Shown here piece by piece: positions 1 through 12,863 of a stretch of 64,000 bases of DNA (the stretch's first letter is position 1; each line of letters opens with the position of its first letter). Under the pieces are notes generated by a model. The model did no database searches and was not told the DNA's origin. It was given only the letters and a program-made list of their open reading frames with translations. The DNA lies in NCBI RefSeq assembly GCF_028389875.1, contig NC_084676.1, forward strand, positions 3,224,001 to 3,288,000. Direction: 5' to 3'. The position numbers and the translations under genes are program-made. This stretch comes from Rhea pennata (Eukaryota; Chordata; Aves; Rheiformes; Rheidae).

Positions 1-3148
<3,148 letters not shown>

Positions 3149-3231
3149 GTATCTTGCGGTACCGAGTGGACTTCCAGGGAATGGAATACCAAGGAGGAGA
3201 CGATGAATTTTTTGACCTTGATGACTACTAG
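3149..3231 (+). CDS. ETF1: ETF1 (eRF1) last coding exon and stop codon
   Basis: This is the final coding segment of eRF1. After two bases that complete a Gly codon it encodes ILRYRVDFQGMEYQGGDDEF followed by FDLDDY and a TAG stop at 3229-3231. The acidic tail (GGDDEFFDLDDY) is the characteristic C-terminus of vertebrate eRF1, in the region implicated in eRF3 and phosphatase 2A interaction in the family. The last three exons together encode about 98 residues, the C-terminal fifth of the protein. The frame is intact and shows no sign of decay. An overlapping plus-strand open frame at 3009-3206 and minus-strand frames at 3005-3445 are shadows. Confidence 0.97.
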
Positions 3232-3974
3232 GTAGTCGACCTGGGTCCGGCAAAACGTGCCTCGCCCCTCCAGCATCCAACCCAAGGAGCAAACTCATGG
3301 TGGAAAACACAACAGATCCCTGCCTTAGAATTGGAACATTTCCAGAACTTGATCCACAAGCATTGGATTTAAAAAAGCAAAACCCTACACTTTGATTTGT
3401 CATAGTGTCAGTACAGCAGCAAACTACTAAGTTCCTATATGCCACTTTGGACTAATTTAAAAAGAATCCTGGTTTTTACTTTTACTCAATGGTGAAATTG
3501 GTTGCTCTTGTATTTTATGAAAATGATTTTTTTAACCTTCATGATGCATTAACTGCTGTAAACCTCTTCCTTCGAAAATTAATAGAAGTAAGATCCTACT
3601 GGTTTGTTTCTTTTTACTTTGATTGGAGAAATCAATTGCTGCATTTTGCAGCGACATGACCCATTTACATGGCATTCTCAGCTTAGACTGCAGAAGAAGA
3701 AACTTAACAAAATTGGAGCCATTCATTCTCTTCGAAAGAATGAGAAGGCACTTATCTAGAGTGCTAGCTTACAAGGTGTGGCTTGCAAATTCAGATGGTT
3801 TGGGGAGGCTTACCAGCCAAATGTACTCTAAGCTATTTGCAGAAGTACTGCTCTTACAAACTAGGGAATGCACTTCATTGGTTGCAATGAAAATGCTGCT
3901 GAAGTCTTAGGCTTAATTTGGATTTGAGCGGTGCAGCCTTCAGTTTTTTTTTTTTTTTTTTCAGTCTTTACAAA

Positions 3975-3980
3975 AATAAA
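3975..3980 (+). terminator. ETF1: Proximal poly(A) signal AATAAA of ETF1
   Basis: A canonical AATAAA follows a T-rich upstream element (about 3944-3961). A GT/T-rich downstream element (TGCTTTGTTTTGTTCC, about 4010-4025) follows at the right distance. Use would give a 3' UTR of about 0.77 kb. Confidence 0.6.
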
Positions 3981-5077
3981 CATGCAATTTAAGTGAAGTA
4001 AGGTACACTTTGCTTTGTTTTGTTCCTTGATAAGTTTTTCTTTTTTGCTTTAGGACTGCGTAAGGTTTCCTTGATTATGTGAATTTGATTGAACCCACAG
4101 TTCTTCAGTGGAAGCGGGTATTTTACAGGAAATAAGTGGAGTCCTTGACTGAAGCCTTAGTACTGGTGCATTTGGAGCATTTAATACTAAATATGTTGAA
4201 CATTAGCACAACCCACTGCGACATCCATTTCCCGGCACTAAGGAGGTTTGTCATGTTGGCTCAACAAGTGGCCTGTAAATCTGATGCTGAACTCTAATGT
4301 ACCCTCTATGGGTTAACTTCTGGTTGCATCAAGACTCGAGAAAGCTTCTCGTCATGCCTGCTATATAGAATGCATCGCTAACTACTAGCAATGGCGAAGG
4401 GTTTTTCGGATGGTCTTGCAGGCAGAGGGTAAAGTTAACATTGGCACGAAATAATGCACAGATCTTCCTTCTTTCTGGGTTATTGGGTTCTCTGACGGGC
4501 ACTTTGACAGCTTAGTGTCTGGTAGTTCTGTTTTTCACCAGCTCTGTCTCTCCTAGTGCATCAGTCGAAAGCAGCTTCTGTTCCCAAGTTGCATATCAGC
4601 CTATCTTTCCAATAATCCTGTTTCACTTGAATGGAGGGGGAGCTTGTCTTAAAACTTCTGCCACACTGTACTTTGAGGTCCAAAATTATCGTCATTGTGA
4701 GCAATATAATTTGTAACCCTGACTTATAACCTGGCAGATGGCTTTGCTGTCATTTTCACATCAAAGCTGGAATCTCTCATAGAAGGTGACTGGGTCTGCC
4801 ACAGACTTGCACAAACCCGAGCTTGAGCAAGTTTGTGGCCTTCAAAGCGGTATGTTCTGGATTTTGCCATTGTAAATGGGTCTAATGTGACATGACAAGA
4901 CCAGAAAAATTGGATGTAAATTTACATTTTTGAATATACTGCTTGTTGTTTCACATGATACATTAGGGTATGCAGCTCCTTTTTGTAGTTTTTATTTTTA
5001 CTATTTAAGTTTGGAAATGATGCCAAATTTTTGTATTTCTTTAATCAATGTGTTCTCTTCAGTGATATATATTGCAT

Positions 5078-5105
5078 TATATATTGATGTGTATATCAAT
5101 ATATA
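5078..5105. repeat. Perfect 11-bp AT-rich inverted repeat in ETF1 3' UTR
   Basis: TATATATTGAT (5078-5088) and its exact reverse complement ATCAATATATA (5095-5105) are separated by six bases (GTGTAT). In RNA this would be a simple hairpin. It sits about 140 bases upstream of the distal poly(A) signal. Surrounding TATA-rich sequence makes chance origin or microsatellite drift possible. Confidence 0.7.
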
Positions 5106-5244
5106 CTGATATGTATTACACTTACACATACAAACACATTAAACGGGGGTGAAAAATCCTAGCCTTCGCATACTATATAGCCTCTGCAGAGAGATCCCAA
5201 GCAGTGATATCTTGGTGTTGTGATGTACAGAAATGGAGAAGAGT

Positions 5245-5250
5245 ATTAAA
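5245..5250 (+). terminator. ETF1: Distal poly(A) signal ATTAAA of ETF1
   Basis: The common variant ATTAAA is followed about 30 bases later by a T-rich downstream element (TTTATTTATCTTTTTTC, from about 5281). It would end a 3' UTR of about 2.03 kb. Another ATTAAA-like motif lies near 5137 without a good downstream element. Confidence 0.5.
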
Positions 5251-5270
5251 CCATATTTAAGAATATAGTA

Positions 5271-6589
5271 TGGACTCCTGATTTATTTATCTTTTTTCTA
5301 GTCCAGGAAACATCTGCTTTACTCAGTTCTGTGCCAACAAGGCTTAAGATCGGTGCTTGAGTTTTAAGGTGGCTGTCGTGTAGCTATCTTGAATGTCTTG
5401 TTTGTTCGTCGTGCCGAGTGGCTCTTCGAAGGTGTAGCAGAAATCTAACTTCAGAGGCTTAAAATCAGCAGGGGGAGGGAACCCTACAAATTTGAACAGC
5501 TTGGTGCTGTGGGTGTTAGCTGAGGTGGTCTTCTGAACAGCTGAGAAAGCTGGAGAACTACCTTGCAGATGCAGAAACCTGCCCCTAATATTCCATGCAC
5601 AGAACACTGGAGCATTTTCGAAAGGCCCCTGTTACCCTGTGGCTTAGTGCAAGGTAAATCCAGATCGGAACAGGACTTGCTGCGTGGGCCTGCCTGCTCC
5701 AGTGTGCTTCTGACATCCAAACTGGAGGTACTGATGTTTTTTCCTGGAGAGGACCTGGCTCCTTTGTTAGCTGGGAAGGCGATGTGTAAAAGATGCATTT
5801 GTGATATGGGGGCTTCTAGCATCATGTGTCATTTAACTCTGCTTTCAGCTGCTCTTGTCTACCCTCGGCCTCTCCCGCCACAGAGCCCGAACAGAAGCGG
5901 ATGTGATCCCTGTGGCTGCTCTGGCTGTTCTCGCCGTTGCCTGGGTAGGCTAATACTGCAATAGCCTTTCTCCAGCCGAGCCACCCTGGGGGAGCTTGAG
6001 GTGGACTTTCGGTGTTCGTGTTTGATCTACGTCGTAGCACGTGGGAGAACGCGGCCCTTCGTTCCCAGGTGCCTGGGTACTGGAGGCTGTGGAGAAATGG
6101 CATCTCTCTTGGGACAGAAATAAAAATGAAGCACAGAAGAGCTTTGCTTGCTTCTTGGGATGTCTGCAAGCTCCAAGAACAGAGATCCCACCACCGTTCA
6201 AATCCAGGTGCAGGTAAAGATCAGCGCAAAATAAAGAAACCCCATCAGTCCGTGCACGTTGCAGGAGAAGCTATTGCTTGCAGAAAGCTCTTTCCCACCA
6301 GCAGGTATAACCAGGCACGTGGCTGGACACTGGTCTCAAAAACAACCTTAACTAACCCTTAACTGACAGCAGCGGACAAGGCTGGTTCATGCTTCCCAGT
6401 TCCGCATGCCAGGGAGCAGTGAAGCTTGGCTGTTACGGTTGTGGAGAGATGCCTGAGAGCTGCCTAGCGCAGCACGCGAACGCTCTGCTCTGCACAAGCT
6501 TGGGAGCTGCTCTTCCCTCCTGTACTAACCTCTCTTGGCTGGCTCTCGTGTTTCTCCCCTTTGCATTTCAGTGAGGAAAAGGGAGCTGC
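5271..6589. other. Intergenic stretch downstream of ETF1
   Basis: The stretch is mixed-composition DNA with several short overlapping frames on both strands (for example 5563-5964 plus, 5822-6169 minus, 6012-6362 plus). None resembles a known protein. A strong splice-donor-like CAG|GTAAAG at about 6211-6219 is the only gene-like signal noted, and it is weak evidence alone. I see no gene here. Confidence 0.5.
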
Positions 6590-8620
6590 GCGTAGCCTGC
6601 GGAGCAGCGGTGTGAACTGCGTGCCGGCCTCCCTTCGGCGTAGGCAGCCGGTGCCTCCCGCCTGGCCACCTGCAAAGGTACCTGAAAGCGGTCACCGGTC
6701 CCCTTAATCCTTCAAAAGATGCCTGTAGCGGGTCTGGTTTCGTCCTGCGCCTCCGCCTCGGAGGTGTCGCTGGCGTTGCGGAGCTGAAGGTGTTGATGAT
6801 GCAGGGCGGTCTCGGGCGGGCGGACGGGCTCCGCTTAGCAGCGAGCAGGAGCGTCCCCTCGGCGCCCTCCCCGCCGGCAGACCTGCTCGGCGGCCGCAGC
6901 GGCAGATCTGGGGCGCGGGCAGCAGCTGGAGGAGGAGGCGCGCGGCGGCGCCAGGAATTCGGATTCGCATTTAAAAGCCGCGCGGGAGGGTTTTCGTCGT
7001 GCCCGTAAGCCACTAACTAATTATTTTCCCACGGGTGATCCAAGCTCGGCGCCTTCAGGGAAGGGTGGAGAGGAAGCGTCCTTCTTGGCGCGCTCTCGTC
7101 CGCCTTCGGGCGCGTGTCCCGCGCCAGCCCTGTCCGGCCGCCCCCGCTCCCCGCGGGCAGCCTTCCTCCTCCTCCTCCTCCTCCTTCTTCTCCTCCTCCT
7201 CCCCGCCTTGGGCGCCTCCTCCCAAGCCCCAAGGCCTCGGGGCTCTGCGCTGCTTTTTGGTTTTAACTCGCCGTTCACAGTTCTCCCCCCATCTGCTCCT
7301 CGCGGCGCCTGGCGGTGGTTACTGCATCGGTTGTTTGGCAGTCATAAGAATAGTTAGAAATCAGATTTATTTTATTTGAATCTTTAAGGAATCAAACCCA
7401 GTGCCGTCGATCGCTTTTCGGATACGAAGTATCTCTGAAGTAGGAGCGAGGATTTTCACAGCTGAGGGGTCCTTTCGCGCCTGCCCTCCCAAGAGCGTTG
7501 GTTCGTGTCCTGCTCTTGCCAGCTCCGAGTTAGGCGGTTCCTCTTCCAGCAGGAGCGCTGGGAAGGCGCCCGCCCTTGCTCTCCCGCGCTGTGACTCGCT
7601 GCCGGCCAGCGAGAGCTCCCCGATCCCTACGCGCGCGGCCAAGCGAACGAGCACGAGAGCGCGGGCTCGGGGTTTTCGTTAGGCTGCGGGGTTCAAGAAG
7701 GCATCCGAGCTTCAGGAGGTCCGTGCCCGCCGGGTTTCATCCGAGCGTTTAGCCCAGCAGCTCCACAGAAAATCCCAGCGTTAGGAGTTTTGCCGGTACT
7801 CGTTTCTTTTCTTTTTTTTCCCCCCCGTTTTCTCCACGGTCTGATGCAAACCTGCCTGCAGCCTTGCTGCACTTTCCGCCGGCCGGTCGGTGCCCACGCT
7901 GGGGACCCGGCCGCCTGCCCGGGAGGCGCCTGCGTCGGATCACCCTCCTTTGTAAACGCCAGCAGCACCGTGATAAATCAGGTGAGATCCCGAACTACAG
8001 GCCAAGCTACAAGGATTATTACCCTGTGACTGGGCTGTTGGAGGCCAAAGAAAGAGACCTTGCAGCGAACTCGGAGCAGCGCGGCAGTAAATCACGTTAT
8101 TACGTAGAGAAGATTTGGGGACTAAAAAACTGGGTCGTGTTCTAGCTGTGTTTCTGTGCTCCGGGCCCTAAAACATTTCCCCTCCGCCAGAGCTCGCCGC
8201 TTGTCGGCATGCAAGCGCTCCCCAGCGTCTCGCTCGGGTGCGCGGCGGGGCCTCGGGGCTGCCCCGGGTCTCCTGGCACCGCGGAGGACGTCGGATTCCA
8301 GGGCGCCCGCTCGGGCGGACGAGAGCCTGGGGGCCGCACCCGCTGCGCTCCCGCCCGTGGAACGAGCGGGCGTAGCAGCGTGGCCCGCCGAAAAGTTTCT
8401 GTTGGAAGAGCAAAAAAATCGCTGATTCGAAGCACGTTGTTGCACGCCGCAACGCGGGGCCGGGCCGGGGCTGGCGCTCCGTCGTGGGGCTTCCTGGGGC
8501 CAGGCGGTCCGCCCCCCGCCTCGAAGGGGCGCGCGGCGACTCGGGCGCCCGGGGCCTGCCGGGCAGCGTTGCTCCGAGATCTGCAGCTGCTCGGGCACGC
8601 TGCAGCCCCCGGGCAGAAAA
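6590..8620. promoter_or_regulatory. Orphan CpG-rich region between ETF1 and FBXW11
   Basis: GC- and CpG-dense sequence occurs in blocks at about 6590-7320, 7540-7700 and 7850-8620, with GC-box-like runs and a trinucleotide-like CTC/CTT tract (7165-7205). Open frames on both strands are an expected effect of few stop codons in GC-rich DNA and match nothing known. A consensus-like donor CAG|GTGAGA lies at 7982, so a first exon of a non-coding or alternative 5' transcript starting in the island is possible. Distance to the FBXW11 start codon is about 4-6 kb. Inference: promoter or enhancer island without an assigned gene. Alternatively it could be an ancestral CpG-rich remnant. Confidence 0.5.
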
Positions 8621-8911
8621 GCCTCAATATGTTTTCCTGTGTTTTTAACGTGTGGTTATCTTTGCTTTGTTATTTTTAGGATTATACCTACCTTAACTAA
8701 GACATCTAAGACATGTATACTTATTTCCTCGCTTTAATTGTCTTGCTGCTTTGTGGAGAAGCGATGTGCTGCAGCGCTGTCCCCCGAGAGGTCTAGATGA
8801 CTCTCCCTTGCCTGCCGACTTCCCTAGGAAGGCAGTAACGCTTTCTTCCTCCAACCTTAGCTGATACCACGGTTAAATAGGATCTTCTAAATGTCAAACT
8901 AGGCTCTGCTG

Positions 8912-9011
8912 ACTCTCAGTCCTGTCCAAAACTCTCAGTCCTGTCCAAAACTCTCAGTCCTGTCCAAAACTCTCAGTCCTGTCCAAAACTCTCAGTCCTG
9001 TCCAAAACTCT
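8912..9011. repeat. 19-bp minisatellite, five copies
   Basis: The unit ACTCTCAGTCCTGTCCAAA is repeated five times in tandem without a mismatch (8912-9006), followed by a partial copy (ACTCT). The identity of the copies indicates recent expansion. It lies in intergenic DNA between the orphan CpG region and FBXW11. Confidence 0.95.
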
Positions 9012-10077
9012 TTGTCCTTCTGCACGGCATGACCGTACCTTTGGTTCCCTCACTTTGTGGCTGGGGCTTTCCCACTTCCCCGTCCTCGTCCTCACAGCAA
9101 AACTGGCAGAACGAGTTCTTGTAGGCTGAAACCAACCCACCACCGTCTTGTGCTTCCACCTGAATAAGGTCGTCATTAAAGCTTAATGACGAGCTTTGCT
9201 TCTGGTTTGCTGATTTGCAGATCTGTGGCATGGATCTGTCAGCAAAATAGGTATACTGATAGGTGTACTGAGGATGTACTGATACGGTGTCATTTTAACC
9301 AGAATTTAAAGCACACGCGTGTTCCTCAGATTACTGTAGTATTCATATATTAATAGAAATAAAACACTTTTACTTTATCATAATTGAATGTTTTAATAGA
9401 ATATTTTTGCATCTCAGACTAAATTTAGCAAATAAATCTTGTTCTTATCCATCTTATTACGCCTTTCCTTGGACAGGTTTTTTAGTCTTGACCAGCTCTT
9501 GTTAATAATCACAAGTTGCTCAGAAACAATCTTTCTTTAGTTTGCGGATACAGAAGAAGGTGCATCATCTGGTCTTACTTTTCCAGATGTTTAATGCTTT
9601 CTTTAATTACTTTCAATATTCTTCACAGTTCTTTCTTGTATATCCTAGCAACTGTTTTTTTTTTCTGTCAGTATGATTAAAAGATGTAGTTCTTTACTCG
9701 AGTTTCATCTGATATCTTATGCCACAGTTTCAAAGAACCATGCATGTTTCTGTAGTGTTTGCTGCTGTAATGTGCTTAACATCTTGACATGCAGATTGTC
9801 AGTATTAGACCACAGGTTTACTTTTGCTTCAAATAAATGGAGCAATTTTTGCCTGTTTTTTGTTTCTTTTCACATGACTTGGAGAATACTGTAATTGTTC
9901 ACATTCAGAAAACTAGCTTGAATGTACAGACGAACTTTGGAAAGTGCCTATGTAAAATGTCATGGTCTTGCTCAGCAGATCTGTGCCCTGTGTATATTTA
10001 GGACTAGATATGCTGATTTTTTACTTCAGTAGCACAAATATTTATTTGCTGGCTTGCTTGCTATCCAGATTGAATAC

Positions 10078-10112
<35 letters not shown>

Positions 10113-11317
10113 ACAACGCAAGCTGGATTTTGTTCCATCATGTGCGTTGGAAGCAGATTCTCGGTGACATCTTTCTAAACTTGCAGAGGTCAGTGGAGTT
10201 ATATAACACGTAACACTGAGTATAATTTGACCTGCAAGTCCTTAGTTATAGGTTGTGATGTAAAGGCGGAAAGAATTCAGCTCGGCCCTCGTATTTTTTT
10301 CACGTGCAAACAGAGCGTGTCTGGTAAGGGTCAGTGGTGCTTACGCTGCCTAAGCTGCCATTCGCAATGGTGCACGAGCTGGGGCTTTGCAGGACCAACT
10401 AGAGGGGCTCTCGGGCAAGCGTCCAACGACGGCTGCGTGTCCGGCATTCACTTGGTCTAGGCCAACGTAAACGTGGCACCTTTCAAGGCATGTCAAAGTT
10501 TCACCTTCCTCCCCAAGATATCAAGCAGTGGCAGTTGCTTAGGGAGAGGAAGATCTACACTGACCTTGGATTACATTTTTCATTTCTGTGAAAGGAGTGA
10601 AGACCTCACAATATGTATTCTTTTAAGATTTTTATGAATAAATACATTTCTGTTGACAGCAATGCACTGTAAAGTAGGATGTATGCCAGTAAGAAGGGAT
10701 GTTTCTCATTGCATCGTTTCCATTTGTTCATGTTCCTTCTCTTGATAAATTTCAAAGAGGTTTAAGCAGGTACCTTAGGGGAAAAAAAATGTTTGGCATG
10801 AAAGCTACTGAGTCCGTTTTCATCCCAGGTGTTTAGTCTCTAGTGCTCTGCTGTTATACCAGACTGCTGCTTACGGCATTTTTTCCTCCAGTTTTCAATG
10901 CCTACAACTGCATTCAGGGGCTGCTGTGTCCTCAGTTTGCAGCCTGTGTGACCTTGCTAAACCGAGCACCTGACATCTCATCGTCACTGTTGCCATCCCC
11001 AGGCTCACTGCTGCTCCGGCTGCCCCCCGGCAGCGAAAGCCCGGCCGTACCCAGGCTGGATCTGCCAGCCCACCTTGCTGTGCCGGCAACCGCGGCGGAT
11101 GTCTGCAGGCAGACAGCCTTGCAAACAGGAGACAGACTCTAGGGGTCTGGCTGTTGGAAATGCAGCCCATCGCTAAGAGTGCAGGCTGCAATTAGTTAGA
11201 TAGAAATGCATGTGCATCCTCCTTATCCAAGTATTTCTGTTTCCTTGTAAATAGGGTGTAACCGTGCTGCTGCTTTTCAAGCTTTTGCATTCGACCCTTT
11301 TTGTCTGCATCTAACCT
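9012..11317. other. Intergenic stretch without recognised genes
   Basis: The stretch is AT-rich DNA to about 10080, then of mixed composition. The only structured elements noted are the GA microsatellite at 10081 and moderately GC-rich patches near 10270-10450 and 10970-11110. The short frames there (10227-10460 plus, 10843-11142 plus) show no recognisable domain. Confidence 0.5.
10081..10111. repeat. (GA)n microsatellite
   Basis: An uninterrupted GA dinucleotide array of about 15 units. A pure purine strand of this kind may take non-B structure and is likely length-polymorphic. Confidence 0.97.
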
Positions 11318-11413
11318 AGACTGAGAGTTTTCTAGGGCAAGGACCATCTGTTTATTTTTCAAAGGCATTGCATGCTGGCGCTTGGCATTCAGTAAATATC
11401 ATCATCATTTAGG
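11318..11413 (+). mobile_element. Probable ancient L2/MIR-like retroposon tail
   Basis: The order of short motifs recalls the shared 3' tail of L2 LINEs and MIR-type SINEs: a purine-rich 'agggcaaggacc' block, a T-rich segment, a 'gcttggcattcagtaaat' block (compare the 'ctggcacatagtaggtgctcaataaat' type consensus), and a terminal ATC microsatellite (ATCATCATCAT, about 11399-11409). Similarity is eroded, as expected for an element fixed before the amniote split. This is pattern recognition by eye and was not aligned. Confidence 0.45.
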
Positions 11414-12448
11414 TATATCCTTGACTGCTTTTGTATTCATACTGGATAGAGATAGCCCCCTGAGAAGCTGGGGTGGCAATGGGAACAGCACCAGGTTCCT
11501 CCACTTGTAAAAGCACTGCCCCTCTCGCCTGAGAGGTGCTAGCGATGCAAGTTCTGAGGTGCGTGACGAGACAGACTTGCACCTGCTAATTAGTGCTGCC
11601 AGACTGACACACAATTCTGCATATCCTAATGCCTTCTCAATTAGGTAAAGGAGCTGATGTTTTCCATGGCTTTTAATTTCATTTCTTAATACTACTGGAA
11701 AAAAACGTACATTGTTTCCTATTTTGGCAGTTCTGCAAAACATCCTATCAGTAACTTTCTGTGTGTTTGTTTTCACGGGGCAAGAAAGTAAAGAACACCA
11801 GCAGCACTTTAAGCAAAGGACGTCAAGGGCCGAGTACTCCGGACTCCGCTACCAGCTCGGTTCAGAGCGCGCTGCGGTCTCCAAGGCGCAGCCAGCGCTG
11901 CCTCCTTCCCCGCTACGCAGGGCGGGAGCGGCTTCTCACCCCGGAATTCCTCGAGGTGCTGCCATGTGCTCGAACCGCCCCTGACTTTCCCCCGTTCGTC
12001 AGTCTGGGCTACGTGGGTGCTACCCCGCTCTGCGGGGACGGGGGACGGGGGACGGGACCCCGGCCCGGCGCGCTGTGGCGGTGCGGAGCGACCAGCCACC
12101 ACACCGCCGGCAGGAACAGCCCGCCGCAGGGAAACGCCGCCACCCGCGAACCCGAGCTACCCGCGCCGAGAAGCGGCGGCGAGAGCGGCGCCGGCGCCCG
12201 GCCCTGCTCGCGGGGCCGCCCCGCTTCACCCAGCGGCACAGGGCGCAGCGGCGCCGGGCCGGGCCGGGCCGGGGCCTCGCAGCGGCCCCCGCCGCCCTCC
12301 GGGGCCGGGGGCTCCCGGCGTGCCCCGCGGCCGGCCGGGCCGCCGCGCGCCGCCGCCTCCCCCAGCCAGCGGCGCCGCGGGGGCCGCCGGGAGCTGTGGT
12401 CCTCCCCGCGTGCCGTGATGAGGGGCGCCGCGGCGGGCGGCGCCTTCC

Positions 12449-12469
12449 CACTTCCGGGCGCCGTGACGC
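12449..12469 (+). promoter_or_regulatory. FBXW11: ETS-type site next to CRE-like half site
   Basis: CACTTCCGG (12449-12457) is a good ETS/GABP consensus. Six bases later the sequence reads GTGACGCC, a CRE-like half site. The pair lies about 200 bp upstream of the FBXW11 ATG within the CpG island, a typical place for such sites in TATA-less promoters. Binding is inferred. Confidence 0.45.
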
Positions 12470-12483
12470 CGCGGCGGCCGTAG

Positions 12484-12514
12484 CGCGCGTGCGTGCGTGC
12501 GTGCGTCGGCGCGC

Positions 12515-12545
<31 letters not shown>

Positions 12546-12546
12546 G
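12484..12546. repeat. (GCGT)n tetranucleotide repeat in 5' region of FBXW11
   Basis: Two blocks of GTGC/GCGT units (about 12488-12506 and 12516-12546) are split by TCGGCGCGCG. Alternating purine-pyrimidine GC/GT steps favour left-handed Z-DNA. The array probably falls in the promoter or 5' UTR, about 110-170 bp upstream of the FBXW11 start codon. Confidence 0.9.
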
Positions 12547-12654
12547 CGGGTGGGGGGAGGGCGCGAGGGCCGGACGGCGCGAGCGGCGGCGGCCCGCGGC
12601 GGGGCCTGGCGGGGCGCGGGGGGAGGCGGCGCCGCGGCGGAGCTGCCCGCCGCT

Positions 12655-12699
12655 ATGGAGCCCGACTCGGTGATCGAGGATAAGACCATCGAGCTGATG
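12655..12699 (+). CDS. FBXW11: FBXW11 (beta-TrCP2) coding exon 1, start codon
   Basis: The exon encodes MEPDSVIEDKTIELM, exactly the N-terminus of vertebrate FBXW11, and ends after a complete codon (phase 0) at a GTGAGT donor. FBXW11 is the F-box/WD40 substrate receptor of an SCF (SKP1-CUL1-F-box) ubiquitin ligase that recognises phosphodegrons of DSGxxS type, as in beta-catenin and I-kappa-B, controlling Wnt and NF-kappa-B signalling. The ATG has a favourable context (G at -3, G at +4). Upstream in the same frame there is no other ATG after the in-frame TAG at 12481, although the frame stays open for 57 codons. Because the exon ends in phase 0, it can be joined to any of the next three exons. 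Confidence 0.97.
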
Positions 12700-12833
12700 G
12701 TGAGTGCCCCCGGCCCCGCGCCGCGCGGCACCCGCCGGCCCGCCCCCGCCCCGCCGGCAGGCCCGGCCCGGCCCGGCGGCGCCCCGCGGGTCCCGCCGCG
12801 GCCCCACAAAGGCGCCGCCGGGCCCGGCCGCAG

Positions 12834-12863
12834 CCCCCCCCCCCCCCCCCCCACACACACACC
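12834..12863. repeat. C19 run followed by (CA)n
   Basis: Nineteen C residues (12834-12852) run directly into a short CA array, about 135 bp inside intron 1. The homopolymer is a likely site of assembly or sequencing length error. Confidence 0.95.

Larger units (their letters stand above)
3232..5270 (+). other. ETF1: ETF1 3' untranslated region (right end approximate)
   Basis: The stretch follows the ETF1 stop, is AT-rich and lacks plausible coding frames. Two poly(A) signals frame it, at 3975 and 5245. As I recall, vertebrate ETF1 mRNAs carry a 3' UTR of about 2 kb, which favours use of the distal site and an end near 5270. The distal part holds an AT-rich inverted repeat. The exact cleavage site is inferred. 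Confidence 0.7.

Noticed and set aside
6525..7379. Open frames including a serine/leucine/arginine homopolymer stretch at 7165-7205
   Set aside because: The runs are translations of a CTC/CTT simple repeat in different frames and not a protein feature.
8122..8679. Overlapping 150-160 codon frames in the orphan CpG region
   Set aside because: Composition is typical of CpG islands, several frames are open at once, and no domain is recognisable.
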